A DNA stretch of 64,000 bases from Hellea balneolensis DSM 19091 (lineage in GTDB: Bacteria > Pseudomonadota > Alphaproteobacteria > Caulobacterales > Maricaulaceae): NCBI RefSeq assembly GCF_000428525.1, contig NZ_AUAC01000002.1, positions 1 through 64,000 on the forward strand, written 5' to 3'. A program made the translations under genes and the position numbers. The stretch's first letter is position 1; the number at the start of each line of letters is the position of its first letter. Below are positions 54,206-63,187 of the stretch, in pieces. Below the pieces are notes generated by a model that had not been told where the DNA came from, did not search any database, and saw only the letters and a program-made list of their open reading frames with translations.

Positions 54206-55231
54206 ATGACTTATCCCGCTCTCAAAAAAACTGATGCAAGTATCAGAAATTGGCTGTTTTTTATGGTAGTCCTCGTGACCCTAATGATCGTATTGGGCGG
54301 AAAAACGCGCCTTACAAATTCAGGGCTTTCCATTACAGAGTGGGCCCCGATTTCAGGGGCCTTGCCACCGCTGAGTTTCGAGGCTTGGCTATTAGAGTTT
54401 GAGAAGTACAAACAAATTCCGGAGTTTTCCGCTGAACATCCAGATATGGACTTGGAAGGTTTTAAAGTCATTTATTTTTGGGAGTGGAGCCACAGGCAAT
54501 TAGGGCGCCTGATTGGGCTCGCTTATGCACTTCCTTTTTTCTATTTCTTTTTCCGCAAGAGATTACCTGAAGGACAAACGCTGAAGTTTTTCAGCATCAT
54601 GTGCTTGATCGGTGTGCAAGGCGGCATAGGATGGTGGATGGTCGCCAGTGGTCTTGTAAATGACCGTGTAGATGTCAGCCAATATAGGTTAGCGACTCAT
54701 TTAGGTGTGGCTTTTATTATCTTAGCTGGGCTCGTTTGGCTCTGGCGAAATCAAGCCGAAGGATGGCCAGCACCTTCAAATTCGGAGGTCCCTAAGAAAA
54801 GAATGAAGCTCTTAGCAGGCCTTGTATTTCTTCAAATCGTAGCCGGCGCTTTTGTAGCGGGTCTCAAGGCCGGGCGAACTTATAATACATGGCCTCTGAT
54901 GGATGGCGATTTTGTCCCCGCTGGATATTCTTCTATGGATCCGTTTTGGCGAAATATGTTTGAGAATATTGCGGCCGTTCAATTTAATCACCGCATTTTG
55001 GCTTATATTATTTTGGTTGTCACAATATGGGTGTTCGTTGCGGCGAGACCGCATAAGCGCCTTAAAAAATATATGATTGTCTTTAAAGGACTACTGCTAT
55101 GGCAGGTCTTATTGGGCATCTATGTCTTGTTGACGGGGGATGCATTATGGCTTGCGCTGTTGCATCAGTTCTCAGCCGTATTTCTTTGGATATCGCTGAT
55201 AATGGCATTGCGAGTTGCGCACAAAGCCTAG
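54206..55231 (+). CDS. ctaA: Heme A synthase, COX15/CtaA type
   Basis: This enzyme oxidises the C8 methyl of heme O to give heme A for aa3-type oxidases. The 341-residue protein has eight membrane segments and the four heme-ligand histidine regions: EWSHRQLGRL, RLATHLGVAF, FNHRILAY and LLHQFSAVF. LGGKTRLTNSGLSITEWAPISG near the N-terminus is a strong family mark. It overlaps the stop of the next minus-strand gene by four bases. Confidence 0.95.
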   Translation: MTYPALKKTDASIRNWLFFMVVLVTLMIVLGGKTRLTNSGLSITEWAPISGALPPLSFEAWLLEFEKYKQIPEFSAEHPDMDLEGFKVIYFWEWSHRQLGRLIGLAYALPFFYFFFRKRLPEGQTLKFFSIMCLIGVQGGIGWWMVASGLVNDRVDVSQYRLATHLGVAFIILAGLVWLWRNQAEGWPAPSNSEVPKKRMKLLAGLVFLQIVAGAFVAGLKAGRTYNTWPLMDGDFVPAGYSSMDPFWRNMFENIAAVQFNHRILAYIILVVTIWVFVAARPHKRLKKYMIVFKGLLLWQVLLGIYVLLTGDALWLALLHQFSAVFLWISLIMALRVAHKA

Positions 55232-56079
55232 GGCGTAGTCAGCTCATTCAGGGCATATGCGCGTGAAATCAGAACAAGCCGTCCTTCATTTTCATCCGCG
55301 ACTAGCACGACGCCTTCATTGAAAACACTGCCCATATTGGCGGAGGTAACGCTCACGAGACCGACTTCCTTTATACCGTTAATACTTAAGCCATTGGTGA
55401 TTTCTACTGTCTTATTGACTTTATCAGAGCTTAACACCAATCCGTTTGAGGAACCCGGTTTTAGGACGAAATTTTCATTTATATGAAGCGCATTATTTGA
55501 CATACAGTTATTGTTGTCATCAATTTTCACCTCAGACTTGCTAAGTGAAAGTGATGTGTCCTCAAATATTTCTACAGTTAACTTTTGAACGTCTTTGCGT
55601 GTGGAGACGGCCCAGATTGTATCGCCGCTTAGCTCTGCAGACGCACAAAACCGTTCGAAGCTTTCATCGCCCTGAGACACAGCAAGGGGACTGAAATTGC
55701 CGTCATTATCCGATTGAACAAAGGCTTTAATTTTTCCTTGAGGTGTGAGTGCAAGAAAAACACCGGATTGTTTTTCCCTCGCTAGCCCAATGACGTCATC
55801 ATACTTTCCAAGTGCAACAATATCAGTCTCGCTGCTATCAGTCGTCGCGCGATGCAAAGTGCCTTTATTGTCAAGTAAGATGATATGTCCAAGCCAAGAG
55901 GCGACGCTATTTGGGACAAAAGTGGCCGCTCGAATGGGGGAGGGCGTTTGGATGTCAGTCGTGGCTCGAAGCACGATGTCGGCTTCGGTTGCCTCTATTT
56001 CACTTTTAGATCTCTCGCCGCTTTGGCATGCCATAAGTGATATTAGAGCCGAAATGGCGAAAAAATTACGTGAAAACAT
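55228..56079 (-). CDS. Hypothetical lipoprotein with beta-propeller-like repeats
   Basis: This 283-residue protein has a lipobox MAC (Cys18 in SLMACQSG). The rest consists of repeated short beta-strand pairs (HIILLDNKGTLHRATTD, GVFLALTPQGKIKAF, EGVVLVADENEGRLVLIS), which suggests a small propeller or WD-like fold. I recognise no named family. It follows the JmjC-like gene on the minus strand after 55 bases and may be co-transcribed with it. It is probably an envelope protein. Confidence 0.65.
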   Translation of the reverse strand: MFSRNFFAISALISLMACQSGERSKSEIEATEADIVLRATTDIQTPSPIRAATFVPNSVASWLGHIILLDNKGTLHRATTDSSETDIVALGKYDDVIGLAREKQSGVFLALTPQGKIKAFVQSDNDGNFSPLAVSQGDESFERFCASAELSGDTIWAVSTRKDVQKLTVEIFEDTSLSLSKSEVKIDDNNNCMSNNALHINENFVLKPGSSNGLVLSSDKVNKTVEITNGLSINGIKEVGLVSVTSANMGSVFNEGVVLVADENEGRLVLISRAYALNELTTP

Positions 56080-56134
56080 AACTCTATATAGGACATCAAG
56101 CTTTTATAAGAATAGTAAAATTACTTCAAATTCT

Positions 56135-57070
56135 CTAAAAGTTTCGAATGAAGGGCTTAACATCTGCAATATAGTTAGGAGCCGTTCTATCTACCTTGAA
56201 AGTTACATAGTCTTTATCTTTGAAAGAAGAGAGCACGTTGAGCTTACGCATGACCCGTCCCGCAAAGGCTTTGGCTAATTTTTCAGGAGTAGAAGCGCTA
56301 CGCCATTGCGGATTCATACCTAATTTTTGGCGCAAGACAGCATTGCAATACATAACTGCGTTTTTGAGCGAACTTTCAGGCGTTGAGAATTCGGCTGTTA
56401 TGGACACGCAAAACCCCATATTTTCTACGCGGTGTGGCATATTTAGTGGCCAACTAATAAGATCATTACCTGTGAGATCGTATATGGTCGCATCTTTTTC
56501 CATAGATATGTCGTAGGGTAAATAATCTTCCGTCATTGAGTATAGGACGCGTTCATAGTTTTCGTCGGGTAGAAAGCGTGGTGTATCGGGGTATAAATAG
56601 AACCGTTTATGCCCATGAATATGCCACAACATCGTATCCGTAGGATCGCAATGATAAGGCGTCTGCGCGGTAGGGCAGGTGATTAAGATACCGCCGCGGG
56701 GGTTGAAAGCCTTCGTTCCGCTATGCTCTGAAAGCTCTCCATACATTTGATCCAGAACATCTTTATACTCAGGGTGCAAGTTCATGCCTTCACGGACATT
56801 CATCCAAATCACGCCTTTTCGAGCGGCTTCAATAAGAGTTTTGCCGTCTACGTCTCTGGCATCGCCTGTGCGGAACTTTCCTTGATAAATCTCATGGCCT
56901 GCTAAGGTGCAGACATCCAAATGAGATCTTGGATGTTTGTCCAAAAGCATAGCTAAGGCGTCATCTGTAAAGAGGCCGGTTTCATTCAGATTGTGATTAG
57001 CAACTAAAGTTTTCTTACGAAAGTTTTGTGAATGTTCAGTTGTCCAGTTTTGCAGTATCATAATCTTCAT
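56135..57070 (-). CDS. JmjC/cupin-like oxygenase-fold protein
   Basis: This 311-residue soluble protein has a double-stranded beta-helix core. The putative iron site is H-x-D in QTPYHCDPTDTMLWHIHG, with the distal histidine in LNMPHRVENMG. The HIHGHKRFYLYPDTPRF segment resembles the substrate/2-oxoglutarate strand of JmjC-type and cupin-8 hydroxylases. Such proteins hydroxylate amino-acid side chains or small molecules, but no substrate is implied here. ATG 57070 or an ATG three codons later may be the start. Confidence 0.7.
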   Translation of the reverse strand: MKIMILQNWTTEHSQNFRKKTLVANHNLNETGLFTDDALAMLLDKHPRSHLDVCTLAGHEIYQGKFRTGDARDVDGKTLIEAARKGVIWMNVREGMNLHPEYKDVLDQMYGELSEHSGTKAFNPRGGILITCPTAQTPYHCDPTDTMLWHIHGHKRFYLYPDTPRFLPDENYERVLYSMTEDYLPYDISMEKDATIYDLTGNDLISWPLNMPHRVENMGFCVSITAEFSTPESSLKNAVMYCNAVLRQKLGMNPQWRSASTPEKLAKAFAGRVMRKLNVLSSFKDKDYVTFKVDRTAPNYIADVKPFIRNF

Positions 57071-57421
57071 TCCAACGATAAAATTCTCAACTATCTTTGC
57101 AAACAGCGTGCCTAGACCTTGAAATGAGCTATGATTTTTACAGTGCCGATCTCACATTTCTGTTACCTCTCTGATGAAGTTGCCGATGAGTGTCTACTGA
57201 AAGGCTATTAGGAGATAGAGTGCCGTATTGAGCTTTATGAATATTTAAGCAGAAAAAAGTATGGTAACATAATACCGCTTTTATAACATATTGTTTTTGT
57301 TTGTAAAATTGCAATAGGTTATGAGAATAAGGTGTTGACGCCTATGCTTCATCTCTGTAGTTACCCGCCATCACGAAAGATGTTGTTTCATTTGGGACGG
57401 CTGAATTCATTAGAGGATATT
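57071..57421. other. Intergenic region and leader upstream of rplM
   Basis: No gene was found in this 351-base stretch, which is AT-rich in its middle part. The last 90 bases should contain the rplM leader. TTGACG at 57335-57340 is a possible -35, but no good -10 follows. A short GGTA/TACC repeat lies near 57260-57274. I see no clear L13 autoregulatory hairpin. Confidence 0.35.
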
Positions 57422-57892
57422 ATGAAAACCACAAAATTCGTCAAAACCGCTGAGGTTGAGAAGAAATGGATTTTGATTGATGCTGAGGATGTCGTTGTTG
57501 GCCGCCTTGCTACATTCATTGCCATGCGTCTCCGCGGTAAACACCTACCAAATTACACGCCGCACATCGACCACGGCGATAATGTTATTGTCATCAATGC
57601 TGAGAAAGTCGCTTTCACAGGCAAGAAACGTAATGACAAAGTTTATTACTGGCACACAGGTTACCCGGGCGGCCTCAAAGAGCGTACAGCTGATAAGATA
57701 TTGGATGGCCGTTTCCCTGAGCGCGTAATGCGCAAAGCGGTTCAGCGCATGCTCCCAAAGGAATCTCCATTGGCGCGTAAGCAACTCTCTAACCTGCGCG
57801 TTTATGCAGGTGCCGATCATCCACATGCGGCGCAAGAGCCACAGATCATTGATTTCAAATCAATGAGCCCCAAAAATGTAAAGGCGAAATAG
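57422..57892 (+). CDS. rplM: 50S ribosomal protein L13
   Basis: This 156-residue protein has the L13 signature: [36 protein letters not shown] in the N-terminal half and [30 protein letters not shown] in the C-terminal half. GAGGAT lies before ATG 57422; an upstream in-frame start at 57332 would add 30 residues foreign to L13. It is followed by rpsI after three bases, the universal L13-S9 operon. Confidence 0.96.
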   Translation: MKTTKFVKTAEVEKKWILIDAEDVVVGRLATFIAMRLRGKHLPNYTPHIDHGDNVIVINAEKVAFTGKKRNDKVYYWHTGYPGGLKERTADKILDGRFPERVMRKAVQRMLPKESPLARKQLSNLRVYAGADHPHAAQEPQIIDFKSMSPKNVKAK

Positions 57893-57895
57893 ATC

Positions 57896-58399
57896 ATGGC
57901 TGATACAAAAACACTCGAAGACCTCAAAGACGTAATGGAAGGCACGGCGACTTCTGCGGACGGAACCGTTGTTGCAACATCTGCAGCGCTGCCTGAGCCA
58001 AAGATTGATGAGCATGGCCGTTCATATGCGACTGGGAAACGTAAAAACTCTATTGCCCGCGTTTGGATTAAACCTGGCAACGGCAAAATAACCGTTAATG
58101 GCCGCGATCAAGAAGTTTACTTCGCGCGTCCGGTTCTGCGCTTGATTATTGCACAGGCTTTCCAGGTAGCTGAGCGCGTTGATTCATACGACGTTGTCGC
58201 AACTGTCAAAGGCGGCGGCCTGTCCGGTCAAGCCGGTGCTGTGCGTCACGGCATTACAAAAGCTCTTACATATTATGAGCCTGCGCTACGTCGTCCGCTG
58301 AAAGCCGCGGGCTTTATTACGCGCGACTCACGTGTTGTTGAGCGTAAGAAATACGGTAAAGCGAAAGCCCGTAAGAGCTTCCAGTTCTCTAAGCGTTAA
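57896..58399 (+). CDS. rpsI: 30S ribosomal protein S9
   Basis: This 167-residue protein has a 40-residue acidic, Ala/Thr-rich N-terminal extension common in alphaproteobacterial S9. The core follows: [46 protein letters not shown] and the C-terminal [18 protein letters not shown] that reaches the tRNA P site. The operon ends at a strong terminator. Confidence 0.96.
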   Translation: MADTKTLEDLKDVMEGTATSADGTVVATSAALPEPKIDEHGRSYATGKRKNSIARVWIKPGNGKITVNGRDQEVYFARPVLRLIIAQAFQVAERVDSYDVVATVKGGGLSGQAGAVRHGITKALTYYEPALRRPLKAAGFITRDSRVVERKKYGKAKARKSFQFSKR

Positions 58400-58428
58400 G
58401 CATTACGATACATATATCGTTGTATTAC

Positions 58429-58463
58429 AAGGCGCTTTCGAGAGAATCGAAGGCGCCTTTTTT
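58429..58463 (+). terminator. Rho-independent terminator after rpsI
   Basis: AAGGCGCTTTCGA (58429-58441) pairs with TCGAAGGCGCCTT (58447-58459) with one wobble around a GAGAA loop, followed by six T. Confidence 0.88.
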
Positions 58464-58542
58464 GCGCCTATATAAGTAGCCTTTCATATTATTGTCGGGA
58501 AGGAGTTTACTCGTTATAAGGGAATAATTTGGGGGAAGTTAC

Positions 58543-60420
58543 ATGATTCAAAGTAAACTATATAAAGGGTCTTACCTTGTGCTAGGACTCGCGACGCTTT
58601 TGACTGCATGCGGCGGCAGTGGTGGAGGGAGCAGCAGTTCCGTAGCTCCACCTGCACCAATTCCTAATACTGCGCCTAGCGTGACTTTATCAGATGTGCC
58701 TGCTGAAGTTCGTGAGGGAGATAGTTTGTCTTTTAGTTTTGCGGGAACTGATGCTGAGGGAGATGCGCTGACTTATACGCTCTCGACAATTGCGGGGCCT
58801 GATCTTGGCTTGTCGGTTTCAGGCACAGCGGGTTCTGGTATGGCGCCATCGGTGGATGCTGACATGACGGCTACGATTCAAGTGAGGGTGAGTGATGGGC
58901 GTTTAAGCGGCACGGCAACTGCAGATGTTGTTATTATCAACAATGCGCCACCTGTCGCGATGCTCTCTGCGACTCCCCTAACAGTTGATGAAGGCCAGCC
59001 TATCACATTTGACGCTTCTGCTTCTAACGATTCTGAGGGCGACACGCTAACCTATAGTTATGTTCAAATCGCGGGGCCGGAGTTAAACTTAGAGAGCGCA
59101 GCAGAAAGTTTTACTGTAGCTGCGCCCGAAGTTACTGCGGATAGTGTCGTGACACTCGAAGTTCAAGTTAGTGACGGGCGTGATACATCCACAGAACGTG
59201 TTGATGTAAATGTGACGAATGTTGAACAGATGCCAAAATTGCAAGTTACTATAGATATAGAGCGTAGCCTATCAATAGAAGGAGAGTTGTTTGGCATTGC
59301 GGGTTTTGTAAATCCAAATGATATGGGACTGTTAGCTGTCACAGACATTGATGGCGGTCTCGTTGGATTGCGTTCTATTGAAGTTGGTAGTGATACAGAA
59401 TTTGATGAGGGGGTTAATCAGCTTGTAACCCCTCAATTTCAGCGGGGTTCACGCCCGAGGGAAACTGTATTGAGCGATACTTTTTTAATTATAGAATCAG
59501 ATGGCGTCACAGTTTTGCAACAAGATGCTTCAAACGCCGATGCGGTTCTAAATGTTGCTGGAAAGCTAGACGTAGAAGAACCATGCACTGCGGAGCTAAC
59601 GATCCAACGATCAAGTGCAGGAAGTTTTCTTATTATAGGCCGCAAAGGTGGTGTTAGTTTGTATGCTTATAATAGAGGCAGTGAGAGCCTATTTGATTTT
59701 GATACATTAGCACTTCTCGATAGTGTTGACGACGGTAATGATTACTGCGCGCTATCGACAGGAGGATCCACCAATTTTAGTGACGGAGGTGGCTCAACAC
59801 CCGGGTTCTTTCTGGGTTTTGATAGCGACAGTTTCGATATTCAGAGGTTTGAGATAACTGATGATGGTGCGGGCGGCATAACACTTGAGATGGAGCGACG
59901 TTTTGCAAACCCAGACCTTCCTGTTGATAACCGTAGTTTTGTTCGCGGATTCAGGCGGCCAGGATTTTTTAATACTCTCGGTGTTATTGTTGCGGATGAA
60001 TATCGCGAAGGTAATCATAGCATACAATATATCATAGAAAGGCCGAACTCTGATGATATTGGAGTGTTTACAGGGAATTGGACTTTAGGAAAACCTACGG
60101 ATTTAACCTTTGTTGAATTTGATGATGAGATAACAGTAAATCCAGATGGCAGCACCACTTCATCAACGGGTGATGTTTATATGTTCATCACCACGCCAGA
60201 TACACCTCAATCTGTCGCCTTTCGCGAACCTGAAAACCGCAATGTAGCAAATGGTCCATTGGAAGTCTCTTATCTAGAGGTTGGGTTAGGGGCCTCCATA
60301 GCCTATGGCACGCGCTCAGCGGCGAACGACACGTCCGATAATGGTTTCGATGGTCTAATTCTTGGTTATCCCGAGAAGCGTGAAATTAAGCGTTTTGATA
60401 CATCTGATGTTGTAGAGTAA
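58543..60420 (+). CDS. Large lipoprotein with tandem PKD/cadherin-like Ig domains
   Basis: This 625-residue protein has a lipobox LTAC (Cys23), a Gly/Ser linker (GGSGGGSSSS) and two Ig-like repeats (about 40-130 and 135-227). The repeats share the words DVPAEVREGDSLSFSFAGTD and AEGDALTYTLS versus ATPLTVDEGQPITFDAS and SEGDTLTYSYVQIAGPEL, then VRVSDGRLSGTAT versus VQVSDGRDTSTER. The C-terminal 390 residues are beta-rich with no domain I can name. It lies between rpsI and argC, which are usually adjacent. GGGGGAAG precedes the ATG. Surface role unknown. Confidence 0.7.
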   Translation: MIQSKLYKGSYLVLGLATLLTACGGSGGGSSSSVAPPAPIPNTAPSVTLSDVPAEVREGDSLSFSFAGTDAEGDALTYTLSTIAGPDLGLSVSGTAGSGMAPSVDADMTATIQVRVSDGRLSGTATADVVIINNAPPVAMLSATPLTVDEGQPITFDASASNDSEGDTLTYSYVQIAGPELNLESAAESFTVAAPEVTADSVVTLEVQVSDGRDTSTERVDVNVTNVEQMPKLQVTIDIERSLSIEGELFGIAGFVNPNDMGLLAVTDIDGGLVGLRSIEVGSDTEFDEGVNQLVTPQFQRGSRPRETVLSDTFLIIESDGVTVLQQDASNADAVLNVAGKLDVEEPCTAELTIQRSSAGSFLIIGRKGGVSLYAYNRGSESLFDFDTLALLDSVDDGNDYCALSTGGSTNFSDGGGSTPGFFLGFDSDSFDIQRFEITDDGAGGITLEMERRFANPDLPVDNRSFVRGFRRPGFFNTLGVIVADEYREGNHSIQYIIERPNSDDIGVFTGNWTLGKPTDLTFVEFDDEITVNPDGSTTSSTGDVYMFITTPDTPQSVAFREPENRNVANGPLEVSYLEVGLGASIAYGTRSAANDTSDNGFDGLILGYPEKREIKRFDTSDVVE

Positions 60421-60423
60421 ATT

Positions 60424-61461
60424 ATGAAAAATGCCGTTATATTAGGGGCCTCAGGTTATACGGGCGCGGAAGCTGTGCGCCTTATTATGGGTCATCCCAA
60501 GCTAAACCTTGTTGGACTGACGGGGCATAGTAAGGCGGGGCAGGCTTATGGGGAGATATATCCTAATTATCGTCATCTAGATTTGCCGGATGTTGTAACT
60601 GCTGGTGAGATTGACTGGACAAACGTTGATGTAGCTTTTGCGTGCCTACCACATGGTGCGAGCCAAGAAACCATTGCAGGGGTGATTGATAATGTGGACA
60701 CAATTGTCGATCTTTCGGCGGATTTTAGGCTTAAAGATCCTGCGCTTTATCAGGCGACTTATGGTAGGCCTCACGGGTTTCACGATTTATTGGGTCAGGC
60801 GGTTTATGGTCTTACTGAATATGCGCGGCAGGATTTAAGCGGGGCAGGGCTTGTCGCGTGCCCTGGTTGCTACCCGACCTGCACACTTTTGGCGCTTTTG
60901 CCCGCGATTGATGCAGACATGATTGACGTGACCAATATCATTATTGATGCCAAATCAGGCGTGACAGGGGCTGGTCGTAAGGCATTGGCATCATTGAGTT
61001 ATTCCGAAGTATCAGATGGCGCGCATGCTTATAGTGTTGGTACCCACCGCCATGCGCCTGAAATTGATCAAATGATAACCCATGTTTCAGGTATTGAAGC
61101 TGAGGTTAGTTTTACGCCGCACCTTATTCCGATGAATCGCGGAATGATTGCGACTTGCTATGTAGAGCTTGGTGATGGCGTTGCGGTCGATGATATTCGA
61201 GCAGTCTATGTGGATCGTTATGAAAATGAACCTTTTGTGCATGTTGAGGCCGAAGGTGTTATTCCGCAGACTCGGCATATACGTGCCAGTAATCATTGCC
61301 GTATTGGTATATTTGCGGACCGACGAAAAGGCCGCGCGATCATTATTAGTGTCATTGATAATTTAACAAAGGGCTCATCAGGCCAAGCACTACAAAATTA
61401 TAATGCGACACAAGGTTGGGATGAGACATTAGGCTTAAAAGTACAGCCCGTCTTTCCTTAG
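60424..61461 (+). CDS. argC: N-acetyl-gamma-glutamyl-phosphate reductase
   Basis: ArgC reduces N-acetylglutamyl phosphate to the semialdehyde in arginine synthesis. The 345-residue protein has GASGYTGAEAVRLIMGHP at the N-terminus, LPHGASQETI, catalytic C149 in LVACPGCYPTC and the HRHAPEIDQ segment. It starts three bases after the lipoprotein gene, so it may depend on that gene's transcript. In relatives argC directly follows rpsI. Confidence 0.95.
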   Translation: MKNAVILGASGYTGAEAVRLIMGHPKLNLVGLTGHSKAGQAYGEIYPNYRHLDLPDVVTAGEIDWTNVDVAFACLPHGASQETIAGVIDNVDTIVDLSADFRLKDPALYQATYGRPHGFHDLLGQAVYGLTEYARQDLSGAGLVACPGCYPTCTLLALLPAIDADMIDVTNIIIDAKSGVTGAGRKALASLSYSEVSDGAHAYSVGTHRHAPEIDQMITHVSGIEAEVSFTPHLIPMNRGMIATCYVELGDGVAVDDIRAVYVDRYENEPFVHVEAEGVIPQTRHIRASNHCRIGIFADRRKGRAIIISVIDNLTKGSSGQALQNYNATQGWDETLGLKVQPVFP

Positions 61462-61548
61462 CTGTTCTCAAGCTGATTTTTTAGGTGACCTTTGCCGCAA
61501 ATTCGCCCATATCCTAGCTTTAACATAAGTCATTACACGGAGGCCGTT

Positions 61549-61902
61549 ATGACACACTCAAAACTCGCAACTTTATCGCTTGTATTGGCGGCGGCCTCAC
61601 TATCTGCGTGTAGCACAGTTAAGATGCCCAACCTTGATTTTTTAAAGTCTTCAGAGTTTGAAGAGGATGCAAAAAATATTGGTGATTATCCAGAACCCGC
61701 TGATGCGCCAACGGCGCCTGATGATGTTCGCTCCGCAGCCCTTTGGGACATTGAAGCCAAGAAAATGATCAAAGAACGGGATAGCTTCAATTCTGCGGCT
61801 GTAAATATGACGGGGCCTGCAAAAACAGAAGCTGAATTAGAGCGTGAATTAGCGGCCTTAAGAGCTAAAGCGCGCGCTTATCAAGCTGACGACCCTAAAT
61901 AA
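61549..61902 (+). CDS. Small hypothetical lipoprotein
   Basis: From ATG 61549 (GGAGGC ribosome site) this is a 117-residue protein with lipobox LSAC (Cys21). A proline/acidic segment follows (YPEPADAPTAPDDVRS) and a C-terminal charged helix (KTEAELERELAALRAKARAY), likely coiled coil. An upstream in-frame start would place the signal peptide internally, so I reject it. No family recognised. The alaC gene follows after 11 bases. Confidence 0.7.
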   Translation: MTHSKLATLSLVLAAASLSACSTVKMPNLDFLKSSEFEEDAKNIGDYPEPADAPTAPDDVRSAALWDIEAKKMIKERDSFNSAAVNMTGPAKTEAELERELAALRAKARAYQADDPK

Positions 61903-61913
61903 AGAGGGCTAAC

Positions 61914-63125
61914 ATGTCTGAATTAGAGCCCGAGCGTGAAGAGTTTTACCGTATAAAACGCCTCCCGCCCTATGTTTTTGCCGAGGTCAATAAACTCAAA
62001 GCAAAGCTGCGTAAGGACGGTATGGATATTATTGATTTCGGCTTTGGAAATCCTGATAGTCCTACGCCGCCGCATATTATTGAGAAGCTTATCGAAACTG
62101 TCCAAAAACCCCGCACCACGGGATACTCTGTCTCGCGCGGCATCACGGGGCTCCGGCAAGCTGCGGCACGCTACTATAAACGACGCTTCGATGTTGATTT
62201 AAACCCTGAAGACGAGATTATTGCAACAATTGGGTCCAAAGAAGGTTTTGCAAATCTTGCGCAAGCTATCACAGCGCCCGGCGATGTTATTTTTGCGCCC
62301 GATCCTTCATACCCATTACACGCTTATGGTTTTATTATATGCGGCGGCGTAATTAAGCCTATTGCTGCGATTACCGCCGACGAATATTTAGAGGGTGTCA
62401 AACAGGCCTTAGCCGAAGCAGATAAGCCGCCACTCGCCATAGTCGTTTGTTTTCCCTCTAATCCGACAGGGCACATGGCAACGCTTGACTTTTATCGTGA
62501 AATCGTTGCGATAGCGAAGAAACACGATATTATTTTGCTGTCTGATTTGGCCTATTCTGAGATTTATTTCGGTGATCCTCCTCCCTCTATCTTCCAAGTT
62601 GAAGGCGCTAAAGATGTGGCGATTGAGACCATATCATTATCTAAAACCTACGCTATGGCAGGATGGCGAATGGGCTTTGTGGTTGGCGCAAAACATTTAA
62701 TTTTCGCTCTGGCAAGGGTGAAGTCCTATCTTGATTATGGAGCTTTTACGCCTATCCAAGTTGCGGCTTGTGCTGCTCTGGATGGACCGCAAGATTGTGT
62801 GGAAGACTTCCGGGAACTTTATAAAAGTCGGCGTGATATTCTCGTCGAGAGTTTTGGTCGTGCGGGGTGGGACATTCCACCGCCCGAAGCAGGAATGTTC
62901 ATTTGGGCACCGCTGCCTAAAGGCTTTGAGCATATGGGCTCCTTGGAGTTTTCAAAGCGCCTGATGGAGGAGGCGGGTGTCGCTGTCTCTCCCGGCAACG
63001 GATTTGGTGAAAATGGTGAAGGTTACGTTCGAATTGGTCTTGTCGAAAATGACCAACGTATTCGTCAGGCTGCACGAAACGTTAAACAATTTATATCATC
63101 ACAAACTCGCGAATTATCAGATTAG
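61914..63125 (+). CDS. alaC: Alanine-forming aminotransferase AlaC
   Basis: This 403-residue fold-type I PLP enzyme closely matches AlaC-type pyruvate-glutamate aminotransferases: RIKRLPPYVFAEVNKLKAKL, DFGFGNPDSPTPPHIIEKL, ATIGSKEGFANLAQA, FPSNPTGHMA and PLP lysine K244 in SLSKTYAMAGWRMG. Such genes often carry the label LL-diaminopimelate aminotransferase in alphaproteobacteria, but the AlaC function is more likely. In related genomes the next gene is hom; here glpX follows directly. Confidence 0.88.
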   Translation: MSELEPEREEFYRIKRLPPYVFAEVNKLKAKLRKDGMDIIDFGFGNPDSPTPPHIIEKLIETVQKPRTTGYSVSRGITGLRQAAARYYKRRFDVDLNPEDEIIATIGSKEGFANLAQAITAPGDVIFAPDPSYPLHAYGFIICGGVIKPIAAITADEYLEGVKQALAEADKPPLAIVVCFPSNPTGHMATLDFYREIVAIAKKHDIILLSDLAYSEIYFGDPPPSIFQVEGAKDVAIETISLSKTYAMAGWRMGFVVGAKHLIFALARVKSYLDYGAFTPIQVAACAALDGPQDCVEDFRELYKSRRDILVESFGRAGWDIPPPEAGMFIWAPLPKGFEHMGSLEFSKRLMEEAGVAVSPGNGFGENGEGYVRIGLVENDQRIRQAARNVKQFISSQTRELSD

Positions 63126-63187
63126 TTAGCTGTTGATCGGTGGCTATGATAACAAGCGCGGGAATCAATCAGGTTTAAGGTAAGCAC

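Noticed and set aside
55745-56278. 177-codon plus-strand open frame across the lipoprotein and JmjC-like gene ends
   Set aside because: It spans two minus-strand genes and their gap, with no ribosome site or domain.
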